Below are positions 1 to 6,838 of a stretch of DNA of 7,537 nucleotides, in pieces. Source of the stretch: an uncultured Chlamydiae bacterium (GTDB lineage Bacteria; Chlamydiota; Chlamydiia; Chlamydiales; CALBHK01). The notes under the pieces were generated by a model. It saw nothing but the letters and a program-made list of their open reading frames with translations, was not told the origin of the DNA and searched no databases. The position numbers were made by a program, and so were the translations under genes. Each line of letters starts with the position of its first letter. The stretch's first letter is position 1. The stretch lies in the NCBI GenBank assembly GCA_937894565.1, contig CALBHK010000168.1, positions 1 to 7,537 of the forward strand. The letters run 5' to 3'.

Positions 1-38
1 CGATCTATTCACGACTCGAACCTTTAAACTGAATCCAA

Positions 39-58
39 CCCCACGTTTACACGTGGGG
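39..58. repeat. GC-rich hairpin 1 (8-bp stem, 4-nt loop)
   Basis: CCCCACGT (39-46) and ACGTGGGG (51-58) are exact reverse complements around the loop TTAC. It stands out as GC-rich in an AT-rich region and lies 11 bases before a second hairpin. It is downstream of the DUF2167 gene, whose transcript would run into it, but no T-tract follows on either strand, so it is not a standard intrinsic terminator. A REP-like or IS200/IS605-end-like repeat is possible but unproven. Confidence 0.7.
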
Positions 59-69
59 CTACCCGCTTT

Positions 70-85
70 GGCCGTGTTCACGGCC
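70..85. repeat. GC-rich hairpin 2 (7-bp stem, very short loop)
   Basis: GGCCGTG (70-76) and CACGGCC (79-85) are exact reverse complements separated by TT. In a real fold the innermost pair would open to give a 4-nt loop. Together with hairpin 1 it makes a tandem hairpin unit of about 47 bp. The rest of 1-132 shows no gene I can support, although two frames stay open across part of it because the GC-rich repeat lacks stops. Confidence 0.7.
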
Positions 86-132
86 CAGGCAAAACACTAT
101 ATCCTTAATTTTTCAATTTCAATAGAATTGCT

Positions 133-1029
133 CTACTTGTTTTTTGTTCCAAAAAAGCTTTTAACTTTATAGAAAATAGCTGCTAACCCAGCTAGGACAA
201 ATCCGAAAATCTTTTTTAAAAAAAATAAAAAACCCCCCGCCTTAATTATCTTTCCGCCAACAGATGCGGTCACTAACGCAGCAATTCCGAGTTTGGCAAT
301 TTTATCATCTGTTGTATGATCTTCGTATCGAAAGCCCGGATCAAAACTATGCGCACGCAGCATCTCATCTAAATGCTCAGCAGATGACATATAAGAATCT
401 TTACTACATATCCAATTGATCGTCTCATAACTTTCTCTGCCGAGTTTAAGGGCCACAGAATTTATAAAGAAATCTCCATCGCTTTGCGCTTCAATAGCCC
501 AGTACACAGTGTTTGTCATTTTATCTAAAGTGGGCTCTTTTACCCAACCCAAAACATGGATTTCTTCTACGCCATTATGAAAGCGCGTTTTATTTGATTT
601 TTCTGTATTTTTAATGATGGACTCCAAAAGTTCCTTGGGCTTAATTTCTTCCCAATCTTCTAATGTCACATATCCCTTTTCTGAACGCTCAAACATAATC
701 ATGTCATCACTAAAGTCGCAATAAACAATTGCTTCCAAAAACTCTTCTTCAGGCTCTCCTCTAAGTGATAAGGACTTGTTAGCCTCATCCCCTATTAAAA
801 GTCGATACCCAAAAGGCAAAGATAATGTGGAATTTGAGTCAGAAAACTTATATGTTCCATCTTTTTTCCAATCTAATTGAAGATAAAGCAATGCTTTTTC
901 ACGCTCTTCTTCGGTCATTTCAGATAAAGCTTGCTCAAGCGCCACTTCTTCTTCTGCCATCAGAGGGCCATCCATCGCAACAAGCGACGATGTTGTAAGC
1001 ATTAACAATGCTACTAAAAAATTAAACAT
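133..1029 (-). CDS. DUF2167 family exported membrane-anchored protein
   Basis: This 298-residue protein resembles the DUF2167 family, whose function is unknown. Residues 1-18 form a signal peptide (short N-terminus, hydrophobic core FLVALLML, then SSLVA). An acidic stretch follows (about 25-45). The soluble body carries features I associate with the family: LPFGYRLL near 71, the segment GYVTLEDWEEIKPKELLESI at 119-138, GWVKEP near 161, VYWAIE at 175-180 and the FRYEDHTTDDKIAKLG block at 233-248. The C-terminus has two hydrophobic segments (about 248-259 plus 266-271, and 274-287) and a basic tail, fitting an envelope protein with the body outside the cytoplasm. The start is supported by GGAG (1036-1039) 6 nt upstream and a good promoter behind it. 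It is divergent from the Asp23/Gls24 gene and appears monocistronic. Family assignment is from recalled sequence pattern; the role is not known. Confidence 0.8.
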   Translation of the reverse strand: MFNFLVALLMLTTSSLVAMDGPLMAEEEVALEQALSEMTEEEREKALLYLQLDWKKDGTYKFSDSNSTLSLPFGYRLLIGDEANKSLSLRGEPEEEFLEAIVYCDFSDDMIMFERSEKGYVTLEDWEEIKPKELLESIIKNTEKSNKTRFHNGVEEIHVLGWVKEPTLDKMTNTVYWAIEAQSDGDFFINSVALKLGRESYETINWICSKDSYMSSAEHLDEMLRAHSFDPGFRYEDHTTDDKIAKLGIAALVTASVGGKIIKAGGFLFFLKKIFGFVLAGLAAIFYKVKSFFGTKNK

Positions 1030-1067
1030 CTATTTCTCCGATAAGTTTCCAGCTTTCAACTGGACAG

Positions 1068-1096
1068 AGTATATAAATAAATTTTCATCAGGTCAA
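1068..1096 (-). promoter_or_regulatory. Housekeeping-sigma promoter for the DUF2167 gene
   Basis: Read on the minus strand, TTGACC (1091-1096) and TATACT (1068-1073) match the -35 and -10 consensus at 5/6 each, with an ideal 17-bp spacer. Transcription would start near 1061, giving a leader of about 30 nt that contains the GGAG ribosome-binding site. Confidence 0.7.
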
Positions 1097-1102
1097 TATT
1101 AA

Positions 1103-1129
1103 AAATAACTTTAAAAAAACCAGTTATTT
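1103..1129. repeat. 8+8 bp inverted repeat in the divergent promoter region
   Basis: AAATAACT (1103-1110) and AGTTATTT (1122-1129) are perfect inverted repeats separated by 11 nt, with half-site centres 19 bp apart, close to two helical turns. The repeat covers the -35 and spacer of the rightward promoter and lies just upstream of the -35 of the leftward one. It could be an operator for a dimeric regulator. The sequence is AT-rich, so chance is not excluded. Confidence 0.45.
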
Positions 1130-1138
1130 GGGTATAAT
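1110..1138 (+). promoter_or_regulatory. Promoter for the Asp23/Gls24-family gene
   Basis: A perfect TATAAT (1133-1138) has TTTAAA (1110-1115, 4/6 match to the -35 consensus) 17 bp upstream. Transcription would begin near 1145, leaving a leader of about 40 nt with an AAGAGGA ribosome-binding site (1173-1179). The weak -35 and the overlapping inverted repeat suggest the promoter may be controlled. Confidence 0.55.
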
Positions 1139-1183
1139 ACAGCTCAATGTTAATATGATTTACTGATTAAATAAGAGGATTTT

Positions 1184-1588
1184 ATGCAAGAGTTCAGAAA
1201 ACTATTCAACCTCAATCTTGATGAACGAGAAATTAATCTTCCCGAAACTACCTACAGCCGCGACATCGAAGATGGCGTCTTTCAATCCATTGTCCAAAAC
1301 TGCATCGCCTCAATTGCCGGCGTCTCATTGGTTGAGGGCAAGTTCATGAGCTCTCTTTTTGGCAGAGAAACTGGCGATAAACGCTCTGCTATCTCTATTG
1401 AACAAAACAGCAAAAACCACTCTGTCTCAGTTAAAATTAGCTTAAGCATCGAATATGGACTCTCCATCCCTCAAAAATCAGAAGAGGTCCAGGAATCAAT
1501 TGTCCGAGATATTACCAGTCATACAGGCCTGCATGTCAGCAGCGTGCACGTTGTTTTTAGGAATTTAACAACTCAAAACTCAGGTTAA
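1184..1588 (+). CDS. Asp23/Gls24 (DUF322) family protein
   Basis: This 134-residue protein fits the Asp23/Gls24 family, small alpha/beta proteins linked in Gram-positive bacteria to envelope stress and alkaline shock. Seen here: an N-terminal helix-like part IEDGVFQSIVQNCIASIAGV (28-47) followed by VEGKF, matching the family's 'V..IA..A...I.GV' opening, a strand SVKISLSIEYGLSIP (82-96) matching the usual 'V.V.V.V.YG..IP', and a C-terminal helix plus strand VQESIVRDITSHTGLHVSSVHVVF (102-125) matching 'VQ..V...V...TG..V..V.V.V'. No signal peptide or membrane segment, so it is probably cytoplasmic or recruited to the membrane by a partner. The start has AAGAGGA 4 nt upstream. Its last 9 bases overlap the end of dnaE tail to tail. 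Its role in a chlamydia-like bacterium is unknown; the envelope-stress name is inherited from distant relatives. Confidence 0.75.
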   Translation: MQEFRKLFNLNLDEREINLPETTYSRDIEDGVFQSIVQNCIASIAGVSLVEGKFMSSLFGRETGDKRSAISIEQNSKNHSVSVKISLSIEYGLSIPQKSEEVQESIVRDITSHTGLHVSSVHVVFRNLTTQNSG

Positions 1589-4500
1589 CACCGAAATCAG
1601 CCACTCTTTCTTAGGCAGATGCACCATTAAGCGCTCTGCATCTACTCCCCAATCCTTAGCAATTTTAACCGTAGCGTTCAAACCGCCCTGTGTGAGAAAG
1701 TTCAAATCAATAGGCGTATCCCCTCGGCTTTTTTCAAAAATGTCTCTCAACTCCAAAATATCAGACAAAGAGATCAGCTCCCCATTAATTTGCATTTTCA
1801 CTAAAATAGATTTTTTCACAGTCTCTATTTTTTCTGTTTTCTGTGTCTCCACCTTCTTTTTCTCTCCTTTTTTCCAAGCTTGAGAGCGCGCCTGAGACTG
1901 CTTTGCCTTATCATAAGCAAGATCGCACTCTACAATTGTCTGCTCATTAGCACGAGAGAGATCACTCAACCAAAAGCAGCTCAATTTAAGATCGTCCTCT
2001 TTGTTTTGAATCGCTAATACCGCATAGAGAAGCTGATTTTCAAGCAGCAAATGGGAATGCTCTTCATACATTTCCGGCCAAATGGGCAATTCATAACTCA
2101 CCATGCCATCGCTAATTTGCAAAATAGCAAACTTTTTTTGCGATTTTGCCGAAAAACGCACATTCACCCCTTCCACAATAAAAGCACTGCGAAACACAGC
2201 ATCAGAGGGTAAATCGATTGCTTTATATAACGCCACACAGGATAAACGCGCTAAAATATTTTTATAGCTATCCATAGGATGGCCTGTTAAGAAAAATCCC
2301 AAAAGCTCCTTTTCCTTCAAAAGAACCTCTTGGCGACTCTTTGCGATCACTTTGGGAGCTTCTTTAAAACGATCGCTCCCATCACTCTCTATCTTATCAA
2401 AAAGTGATAGATAACCACCCTCTTTATCCTTCTTTTGACGCTGAGCCACCTCAAACATAGGTTCTACACTTACCCTCAACGCCTCTCTTGACCAGAGGGT
2501 AAAATCAAAAGCCCCTGATTCACATAAAGATTCCAATGCTTTTTTGCCTACCTTTTTTGTATCAATACGCTGAATGCAATCATAAAGAGAACGGTAAGGC
2601 CCCTTTTTCTTTCTCTCTTCAATAAGCGCCTCTACAACACCACTGCCAATGCCGCGAATGGCCGAAAGAGCAAACCGAATTCCCTTATCCGTTGCAATAA
2701 AAAAGGCTGCCGCTTCATTCACATCAGGAGGTAAAATCGCAATTCCAATTGATTGCGCCTCTCGGATGATCTTGCCCACTTTAGAAAGGTCATTCTGATC
2801 ACAAGTCATGAGGGCTGCCATCCAATCCTTTGGATAGTTCGCTTTTAAATAAGCTGTCACATAAGAGAGATACGCATAAGCCGCAGCATGCGATTTATTA
2901 AATCCATAAGCTGCAAATTTTTCCATTTTATCAAAAATACGTCCCGAACTCTCTCCATCAATGCCATTTTGCAAACAACCTGCAGCAAATTTCTCTCTCT
3001 CTTTTCCCATCTGCTGCGCATCTTTTTTCCCCATCGCACGTCGCAACACATCCCCTTCGCCTAAACTATAATTAGCCAATTCTTGGGCAATCTGCATCAC
3101 CTGCTCTTGATAAACCATGATTCCATATGTTTCAGAAAGAATTTTTTCCATCCATGGATGATCATATTCAATAGGCTCTCGACCATGCTTGCGGTTAATA
3201 AAAGAAGGAATCATATCCATAGGACCTGGACGATAGAGAGCCCCCACAGCGATAATTTCTTCAAAACGATCCAAATGCAAATGACGAGCTAGATCTTGCA
3301 TGCCTGCAGATTCTAACTGAAACACCCCACTGGTTTTCCCCTGATTTAATAATTCGAAAGTCTTCTCATCATCTAAAGGCAAATTGATCCAATCAATGTT
3401 AATGCCCTTAGATTCCCGAATGCCGTCCACGCATTTTTGAATACTGGTTAACGTCTTTAAGCCTAAAAAATCCACTTTAAGCATGCCGGCAGCCTCAACA
3501 GGCTTCATAGAATATTGGGTAGCAAGCAGATCACTGTCTTTTGCCAAACAAATGGGAATATATTCCATCAAAGGCTCGCCAGAGATAATAATTCCTGCCG
3601 CATGAATCCCCGTAGAACGAATGGTCCCTTCTAAAATCTGCCCTATGTCAATGATACGCTTCACTTCTTCATCGCTTTCATAAAGAGCGCGCAGATCTAA
3701 ATCTTTCTCTAAAGCTTTTTCTAACGTGATATTTAAATCTTCCGGCACCAGTTTAGCCACTTCATTTACCTTGGCTAATGGCACGCTGAGCACCCTTCCA
3801 ACATCTTTTAAGGCCATTTTAGCCTTCATCGTGCCAAAAGTGATAATTTGAGCGATGTTGCCTTTTCCATATTTGTTCAAAGTATAATTAATCACCTCTC
3901 CCCTACGGTCCATGCAAATGTCCACATCGATATCGGGGTAGGAAATACGCTCCGGATTAATAAACCGCTCAAAAAAGAGAGAAAAACGAATAGGCTCGAT
4001 GTCTGTAACGCCAATTAAATAAAGTACAATGGAACCCACTCCCGAACCTCTTCCCGGCCCCATCGGAATGCCTTGATATTTTGCCCAATGAATAAAATCC
4101 CAAACAATCAAAAGATAATCGCTCATTTCCTTTGGAATAATCACACTCATCTCATAAGCTAAACGCTCTTTAACAACTTCTAGAGGATCTTTATCCGGAA
4201 AAAACTCTTTAACTTTTTCTAACCGCTCCTGGGTATAACGCTGCGCAATCCCCTTCTCGCATAAATCCCACAAAAAGGCCTCCACTGCCTTTTTCCTCTC
4301 CTGTTCCGTAAAATTTTTTTGCAGGGAGGGCGGCAGGTAAATGGGATAATGCTTGGTCTTAAAATCTAACTCGACATTACATTGTTCGGCAATTTTATAG
4401 GTGTTTTCAATTGCTTGCGGCAAATCGCTAAAAAGCTCTTGCATCTGCTCTTTGGATTTAAAATAAAGCTCATGCGAAGCATAGACGCGTCTTTTTGGAT

Positions 4501-5305
4501 TGGCTTTGCGAAATTTTGGATTTCCTAAAGAGTCATTTTCCCAAATTTCACAAGGCTCTCCTGATTGAATATTGAGTAAAATTTCGTGTGCTTTCCAATC
4601 GTTCCTATCCAAATAATGCACATCATTGGTGGCTACAAGAGGAATCGATTTCTCTTTTGCTATTTCTATTAAACAAGCATTAATGCGATCTTGCTTGTCC
4701 ATCTCGTCCCTATAGAGCTGTTCCAGCCAGGTTTCTACCTGAGGATAATCGGCATGCCTATCTTCTTCCTTCATGCGATGACGCTGCAACTCGATATAGT
4801 AATTGCCATTAAAGAAATTTTGATACCGCTCAATAGTCTGCATAGCTTGTTCCTTATCTCCTCTTGCAGCATGAGAGCTGACTAAAGAACGCGCACAGCC
4901 TGAAAAAGCCAATAAACCGCCTGCATGGGTAGCCAAGAGCTCTTCATCAATTCTTGGGTGGTAATACATCCCTTCTAAAAAAGCTAAAGAAGAGAGCTTG
5001 CAAAGGTTATGATAGCCCTCTAAATTCATGGCCAGTACAGTTAAATGGTAAGCAGCACTTTCATGCGGCATTTTAGACTTCTCTAAACGCGAACGAGGCG
5101 CTACATAAAATTCGCATCCAATAATGGGCTTGACTTTCTCGTACTGACAGGCCATGTAAAATTCTACCGCACCATATAAATTGCCATGATCAGTTAAAGC
5201 CACAGCCGGCATCTGCATGTGAGATGCTCGCTTAGCTATCTCCTTAACAGACGGAAGCGCATCCAAAATAGAGTATTGAGAATGAAGGTGAAGGTGTATA
5301 CACAT
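1580..5305 (-). CDS. dnaE: DNA polymerase III alpha subunit
   Basis: Catalytic subunit of the replicative polymerase, 1241 residues, somewhat longer than E. coli DnaE (1160). In order: an N-terminal PHP domain opening with HLHLHSQYSILD (4-15) and TDHGNLYG (38-45), with residues matching all nine metal ligands of PHP exonucleases (H6, H8, D15, H40, E65, H87, C137, D228, H230); the palm with GPGRGSG (about 415-421); catalytic aspartates D458 and D460 in PDIDVD and D612 in KVDFLGLKTL; fingers with YGIMVYQEQVMQIA (about 726-740) and YGFNKSHAAAYAYLSY (about 796-812); a helix-hairpin-helix GIGSGVVEALIEE (about 885); YLSLF (965-969), a plausible sliding-clamp motif; an OB fold (about 1038-1110); a Lys/Glu-rich linker (about 1140-1170); and a C-terminal domain. 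The ATG has AGG 5 nt upstream; the stop is TGA. It follows uhpC by 18 bp and is probably co-transcribed with it. No frameshift seen. Confidence 0.97.
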   Translation of the reverse strand: MCIHLHLHSQYSILDALPSVKEIAKRASHMQMPAVALTDHGNLYGAVEFYMACQYEKVKPIIGCEFYVAPRSRLEKSKMPHESAAYHLTVLAMNLEGYHNLCKLSSLAFLEGMYYHPRIDEELLATHAGGLLAFSGCARSLVSSHAARGDKEQAMQTIERYQNFFNGNYYIELQRHRMKEEDRHADYPQVETWLEQLYRDEMDKQDRINACLIEIAKEKSIPLVATNDVHYLDRNDWKAHEILLNIQSGEPCEIWENDSLGNPKFRKANPKRRVYASHELYFKSKEQMQELFSDLPQAIENTYKIAEQCNVELDFKTKHYPIYLPPSLQKNFTEQERKKAVEAFLWDLCEKGIAQRYTQERLEKVKEFFPDKDPLEVVKERLAYEMSVIIPKEMSDYLLIVWDFIHWAKYQGIPMGPGRGSGVGSIVLYLIGVTDIEPIRFSLFFERFINPERISYPDIDVDICMDRRGEVINYTLNKYGKGNIAQIITFGTMKAKMALKDVGRVLSVPLAKVNEVAKLVPEDLNITLEKALEKDLDLRALYESDEEVKRIIDIGQILEGTIRSTGIHAAGIIISGEPLMEYIPICLAKDSDLLATQYSMKPVEAAGMLKVDFLGLKTLTSIQKCVDGIRESKGINIDWINLPLDDEKTFELLNQGKTSGVFQLESAGMQDLARHLHLDRFEEIIAVGALYRPGPMDMIPSFINRKHGREPIEYDHPWMEKILSETYGIMVYQEQVMQIAQELANYSLGEGDVLRRAMGKKDAQQMGKEREKFAAGCLQNGIDGESSGRIFDKMEKFAAYGFNKSHAAAYAYLSYVTAYLKANYPKDWMAALMTCDQNDLSKVGKIIREAQSIGIAILPPDVNEAAAFFIATDKGIRFALSAIRGIGSGVVEALIEERKKKGPYRSLYDCIQRIDTKKVGKKALESLCESGAFDFTLWSREALRVSVEPMFEVAQRQKKDKEGGYLSLFDKIESDGSDRFKEAPKVIAKSRQEVLLKEKELLGFFLTGHPMDSYKNILARLSCVALYKAIDLPSDAVFRSAFIVEGVNVRFSAKSQKKFAILQISDGMVSYELPIWPEMYEEHSHLLLENQLLYAVLAIQNKEDDLKLSCFWLSDLSRANEQTIVECDLAYDKAKQSQARSQAWKKGEKKKVETQKTEKIETVKKSILVKMQINGELISLSDILELRDIFEKSRGDTPIDLNFLTQGGLNATVKIAKDWGVDAERLMVHLPKKEWLISVLT

Positions 5306-5323
5306 ATTAACCTGAGTTTTAAA

Positions 5324-6670
5324 TTAAGCCAACTGCGTTTCGCTTTTTTGAGCTTTTCGCTCTTTAATGACTGTCGGAATCAACAGAAGCATGGCTACAA
5401 CGGAACATCCAATTAAAAATTGAAAACAGCCATTCCAACCATAACTATCTGCAATTTTCCCTAAAGGATAGCCGGTAAAAGCAGCTCCAAAATAGGCAAA
5501 CCACCCCGCAAATCCAGATGCAGTGGAGGCCGCCTTTTTATGCGAAGCTTCTACAGCAGCAATCCCGATCAACATTTGAGGTCCAAAGACAAAAAAACCG
5601 ATAAAAAAGAGCGATACAAAATCTAATATAGAATAACCAATGGGCACGCACCAGAAAGCAATCACAGAAAGCACCAATCCAAAAGAAAAAAGGACATTAA
5701 CAGGGCCTCTTTTGCCCCCAAAAAGCCAATCCGAACCAAATCCTGCCGCCAGGCTGCCAATAAATCCCCCGCATTCAAACATAAATACAGCGGCTCCGGC
5801 TGTTGCCAAATCGTATCCTTTTACCTCTTTCAAATAGAGGACACTCCAATCGTTTAAAGCGGTACGCACCACATACACAAAAAAATAGGCAATCGCTAAA
5901 AGCCAGATCCACTTATTATTTAACACATACTCAAACAGGATCTGTTTTGTGGAGAGCTCTTCTTCGTTGTTTTTAAATCCACTATTGCCTGAATGATCTC
6001 CCCTCCACTCTTCAACCGATGGCAAACCAATGGATTGGGGCGTATCGCGCAAACGGTTCATTAAAAAAAGGCCCACCCCAATACTAATGATTCCTGGGAC
6101 AAAAAACCCCCACCGCCAGCCCCAATGATAGGCTGAAAAGCCCACAATAATGGCAATTAATGCCCCCCCTACATTGTGGGAAACATTCCAGGAAGACCAC
6201 CAGCTCCCTCTTTCATTTGTAGAATACCAATGAGTCAGTAAGCGTGCAATTGGGGCCCAGCCATGTCCCTGGAACCAGCCGTTAATTCCCCAAAAAATAG
6301 CAAAAGACAATAGAGATGAGGAGAGTCCAAAACAAATATTACAAATACCTGTTATAATCAACCCTACAGACATAAAATAGCGCGGATTAGACTTATCGGA
6401 TAATACTCCGCTGATAAATTTTGAGAACCCATAAGTTAAAAATAAAACAGTAGCAAGACTGCCCAGTTGAGCTTTATCATAGCCCAACTCTTCGCTTAAT
6501 AAAGGCATGGCAAAAGCATAACTTTTACGAGTAAAATAAAAAACGGCATACCCGATAAACATCGAATAAAAAGTACGCCATCTCCAATACTTGAAATTTT
6601 TATCAATGACATTTTTATCTTGAATAGGAGGAGCACGGGGAGCTGGATCAAAAAGCGAGAAAAAACCCAT
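5324..6670 (-). CDS. uhpC: Sugar-phosphate:phosphate antiporter, UhpC type (MFS/OPA family)
   Basis: Inner-membrane transporter of 448 residues in the organophosphate:phosphate antiporter family (GlpT, UhpT, UhpC). Chlamydial members are known to import glucose-6-phosphate in exchange for phosphate, so it would tap host sugar phosphates. Seen here: GYAVFYFTRKSYAFAMP (about 40-56), the family signature, with R48 matching GlpT R45; SDKSNPR (about 91-97) as the major-facilitator loop 2-3 motif; SHNVGG with H165 at the position of GlpT H165; the central-loop motif DTPQSIGLPSVEEW (about 209-222); and VYVVRTALNDW with R269 matching GlpT R269. About twelve hydrophobic segments are present. The start is set by AAAGGAG (6678-6684), 7 nt from the ATG at 6670; a TTG at 6676 is too close to that site. 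dnaE follows 18 bp downstream. The substrate is inferred from relatives; some homologues are sensors. Confidence 0.92.
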   Translation of the reverse strand: MGFFSLFDPAPRAPPIQDKNVIDKNFKYWRWRTFYSMFIGYAVFYFTRKSYAFAMPLLSEELGYDKAQLGSLATVLFLTYGFSKFISGVLSDKSNPRYFMSVGLIITGICNICFGLSSSLLSFAIFWGINGWFQGHGWAPIARLLTHWYSTNERGSWWSSWNVSHNVGGALIAIIVGFSAYHWGWRWGFFVPGIISIGVGLFLMNRLRDTPQSIGLPSVEEWRGDHSGNSGFKNNEEELSTKQILFEYVLNNKWIWLLAIAYFFVYVVRTALNDWSVLYLKEVKGYDLATAGAAVFMFECGGFIGSLAAGFGSDWLFGGKRGPVNVLFSFGLVLSVIAFWCVPIGYSILDFVSLFFIGFFVFGPQMLIGIAAVEASHKKAASTASGFAGWFAYFGAAFTGYPLGKIADSYGWNGCFQFLIGCSVVAMLLLIPTVIKERKAQKSETQLA

Positions 6671-6677
6671 GTGCAAT

Positions 6678-6684
6678 CTCCTTT
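6678..6684 (-). promoter_or_regulatory. Ribosome-binding site of uhpC
   Basis: On the minus strand this reads AAAGGAG, a near-perfect Shine-Dalgarno sequence 7 nt before the ATG at 6670. It decides between that ATG and the in-frame TTG two codons upstream, which would leave only 1 nt of spacing. Confidence 0.85.
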
Positions 6685-6709
6685 ATTATCATCATTATTA
6701 TCAACAGTA

Positions 6710-6715
6710 TTTATA
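6710..6715 (-). promoter_or_regulatory. Possible -10 box for uhpC at the edge of the palindromic element
   Basis: The minus strand reads TATAAA here, 5/6 to the -10 consensus and about 40 bp from the uhpC start. Half of the hexamer belongs to the tip of the terminal inverted repeat. No good -35 lies at the right distance within the repeat, so the assignment is tentative. If correct, transcription would start near 6703. Confidence 0.3.
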
Positions 6716-6747
6716 CCGAACATGATTGAAAAATTGGTTTTTGACAA
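6713..6747 (+). repeat. Left terminal inverted repeat of the palindromic element
   Basis: Begins ATACCGAACATGATTG and ends TTTTTGACAA. Compared with the reverse complement of the right end, it differs at one base in the first 25 (A for G at 6722) and by a small change in the T-rich stretch before GACAA. Confidence 0.8.
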
Positions 6748-6786
6748 CGTTGGTTTTGCATCAAAATTTTTACCTTCACTCATGCC

Positions 6787-6800
6787 TTGCCTTAAGGCAA
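6787..6800. repeat. Perfect 14-bp central palindrome
   Basis: TTGCCTTAAGGCAA equals its own reverse complement and lies at the exact centre of the 162-bp element. This supports the whole element being a symmetric unit rather than two chance repeats. Confidence 0.85.
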
Positions 6801-6838
6801 TGGTCATTCGCTCCAGATAAAAAATTTGTGCAGCCTCC

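Noticed and set aside
1..30. tRNA-like T-loop, GGTTCGAGTC on the minus strand (13-22)
   Set aside because: The flanking bases do not form a T-stem or an acceptor stem, and no matching anticodon or D arm was found in the neighbouring sequence.
39..85. Intrinsic terminator for the DUF2167 gene
   Set aside because: Both hairpins lack a following run of T on the minus strand, and the first one reached lies about 50 bases past the stop codon. A weak role in 3'-end protection cannot be excluded.
1282..1467. 61-residue minus-strand frame inside the Asp23/Gls24 gene
   Set aside because: It is antisense to a gene with clear family features and has no support of its own.
2857..5416. Several 60-70 residue frames within or across the ends of dnaE (for example 2857-3051, 3083-3292, 4691-4885, 5219-5416)
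   Set aside because: All lie in other frames of intact dnaE or uhpC, with no recognisable domain or translation signal.
6671..6676. TTG start for uhpC two codons upstream of the ATG
   Set aside because: The Shine-Dalgarno AAAGGAG would be only 1 nt away, whereas it is ideally spaced for the ATG at 6670.
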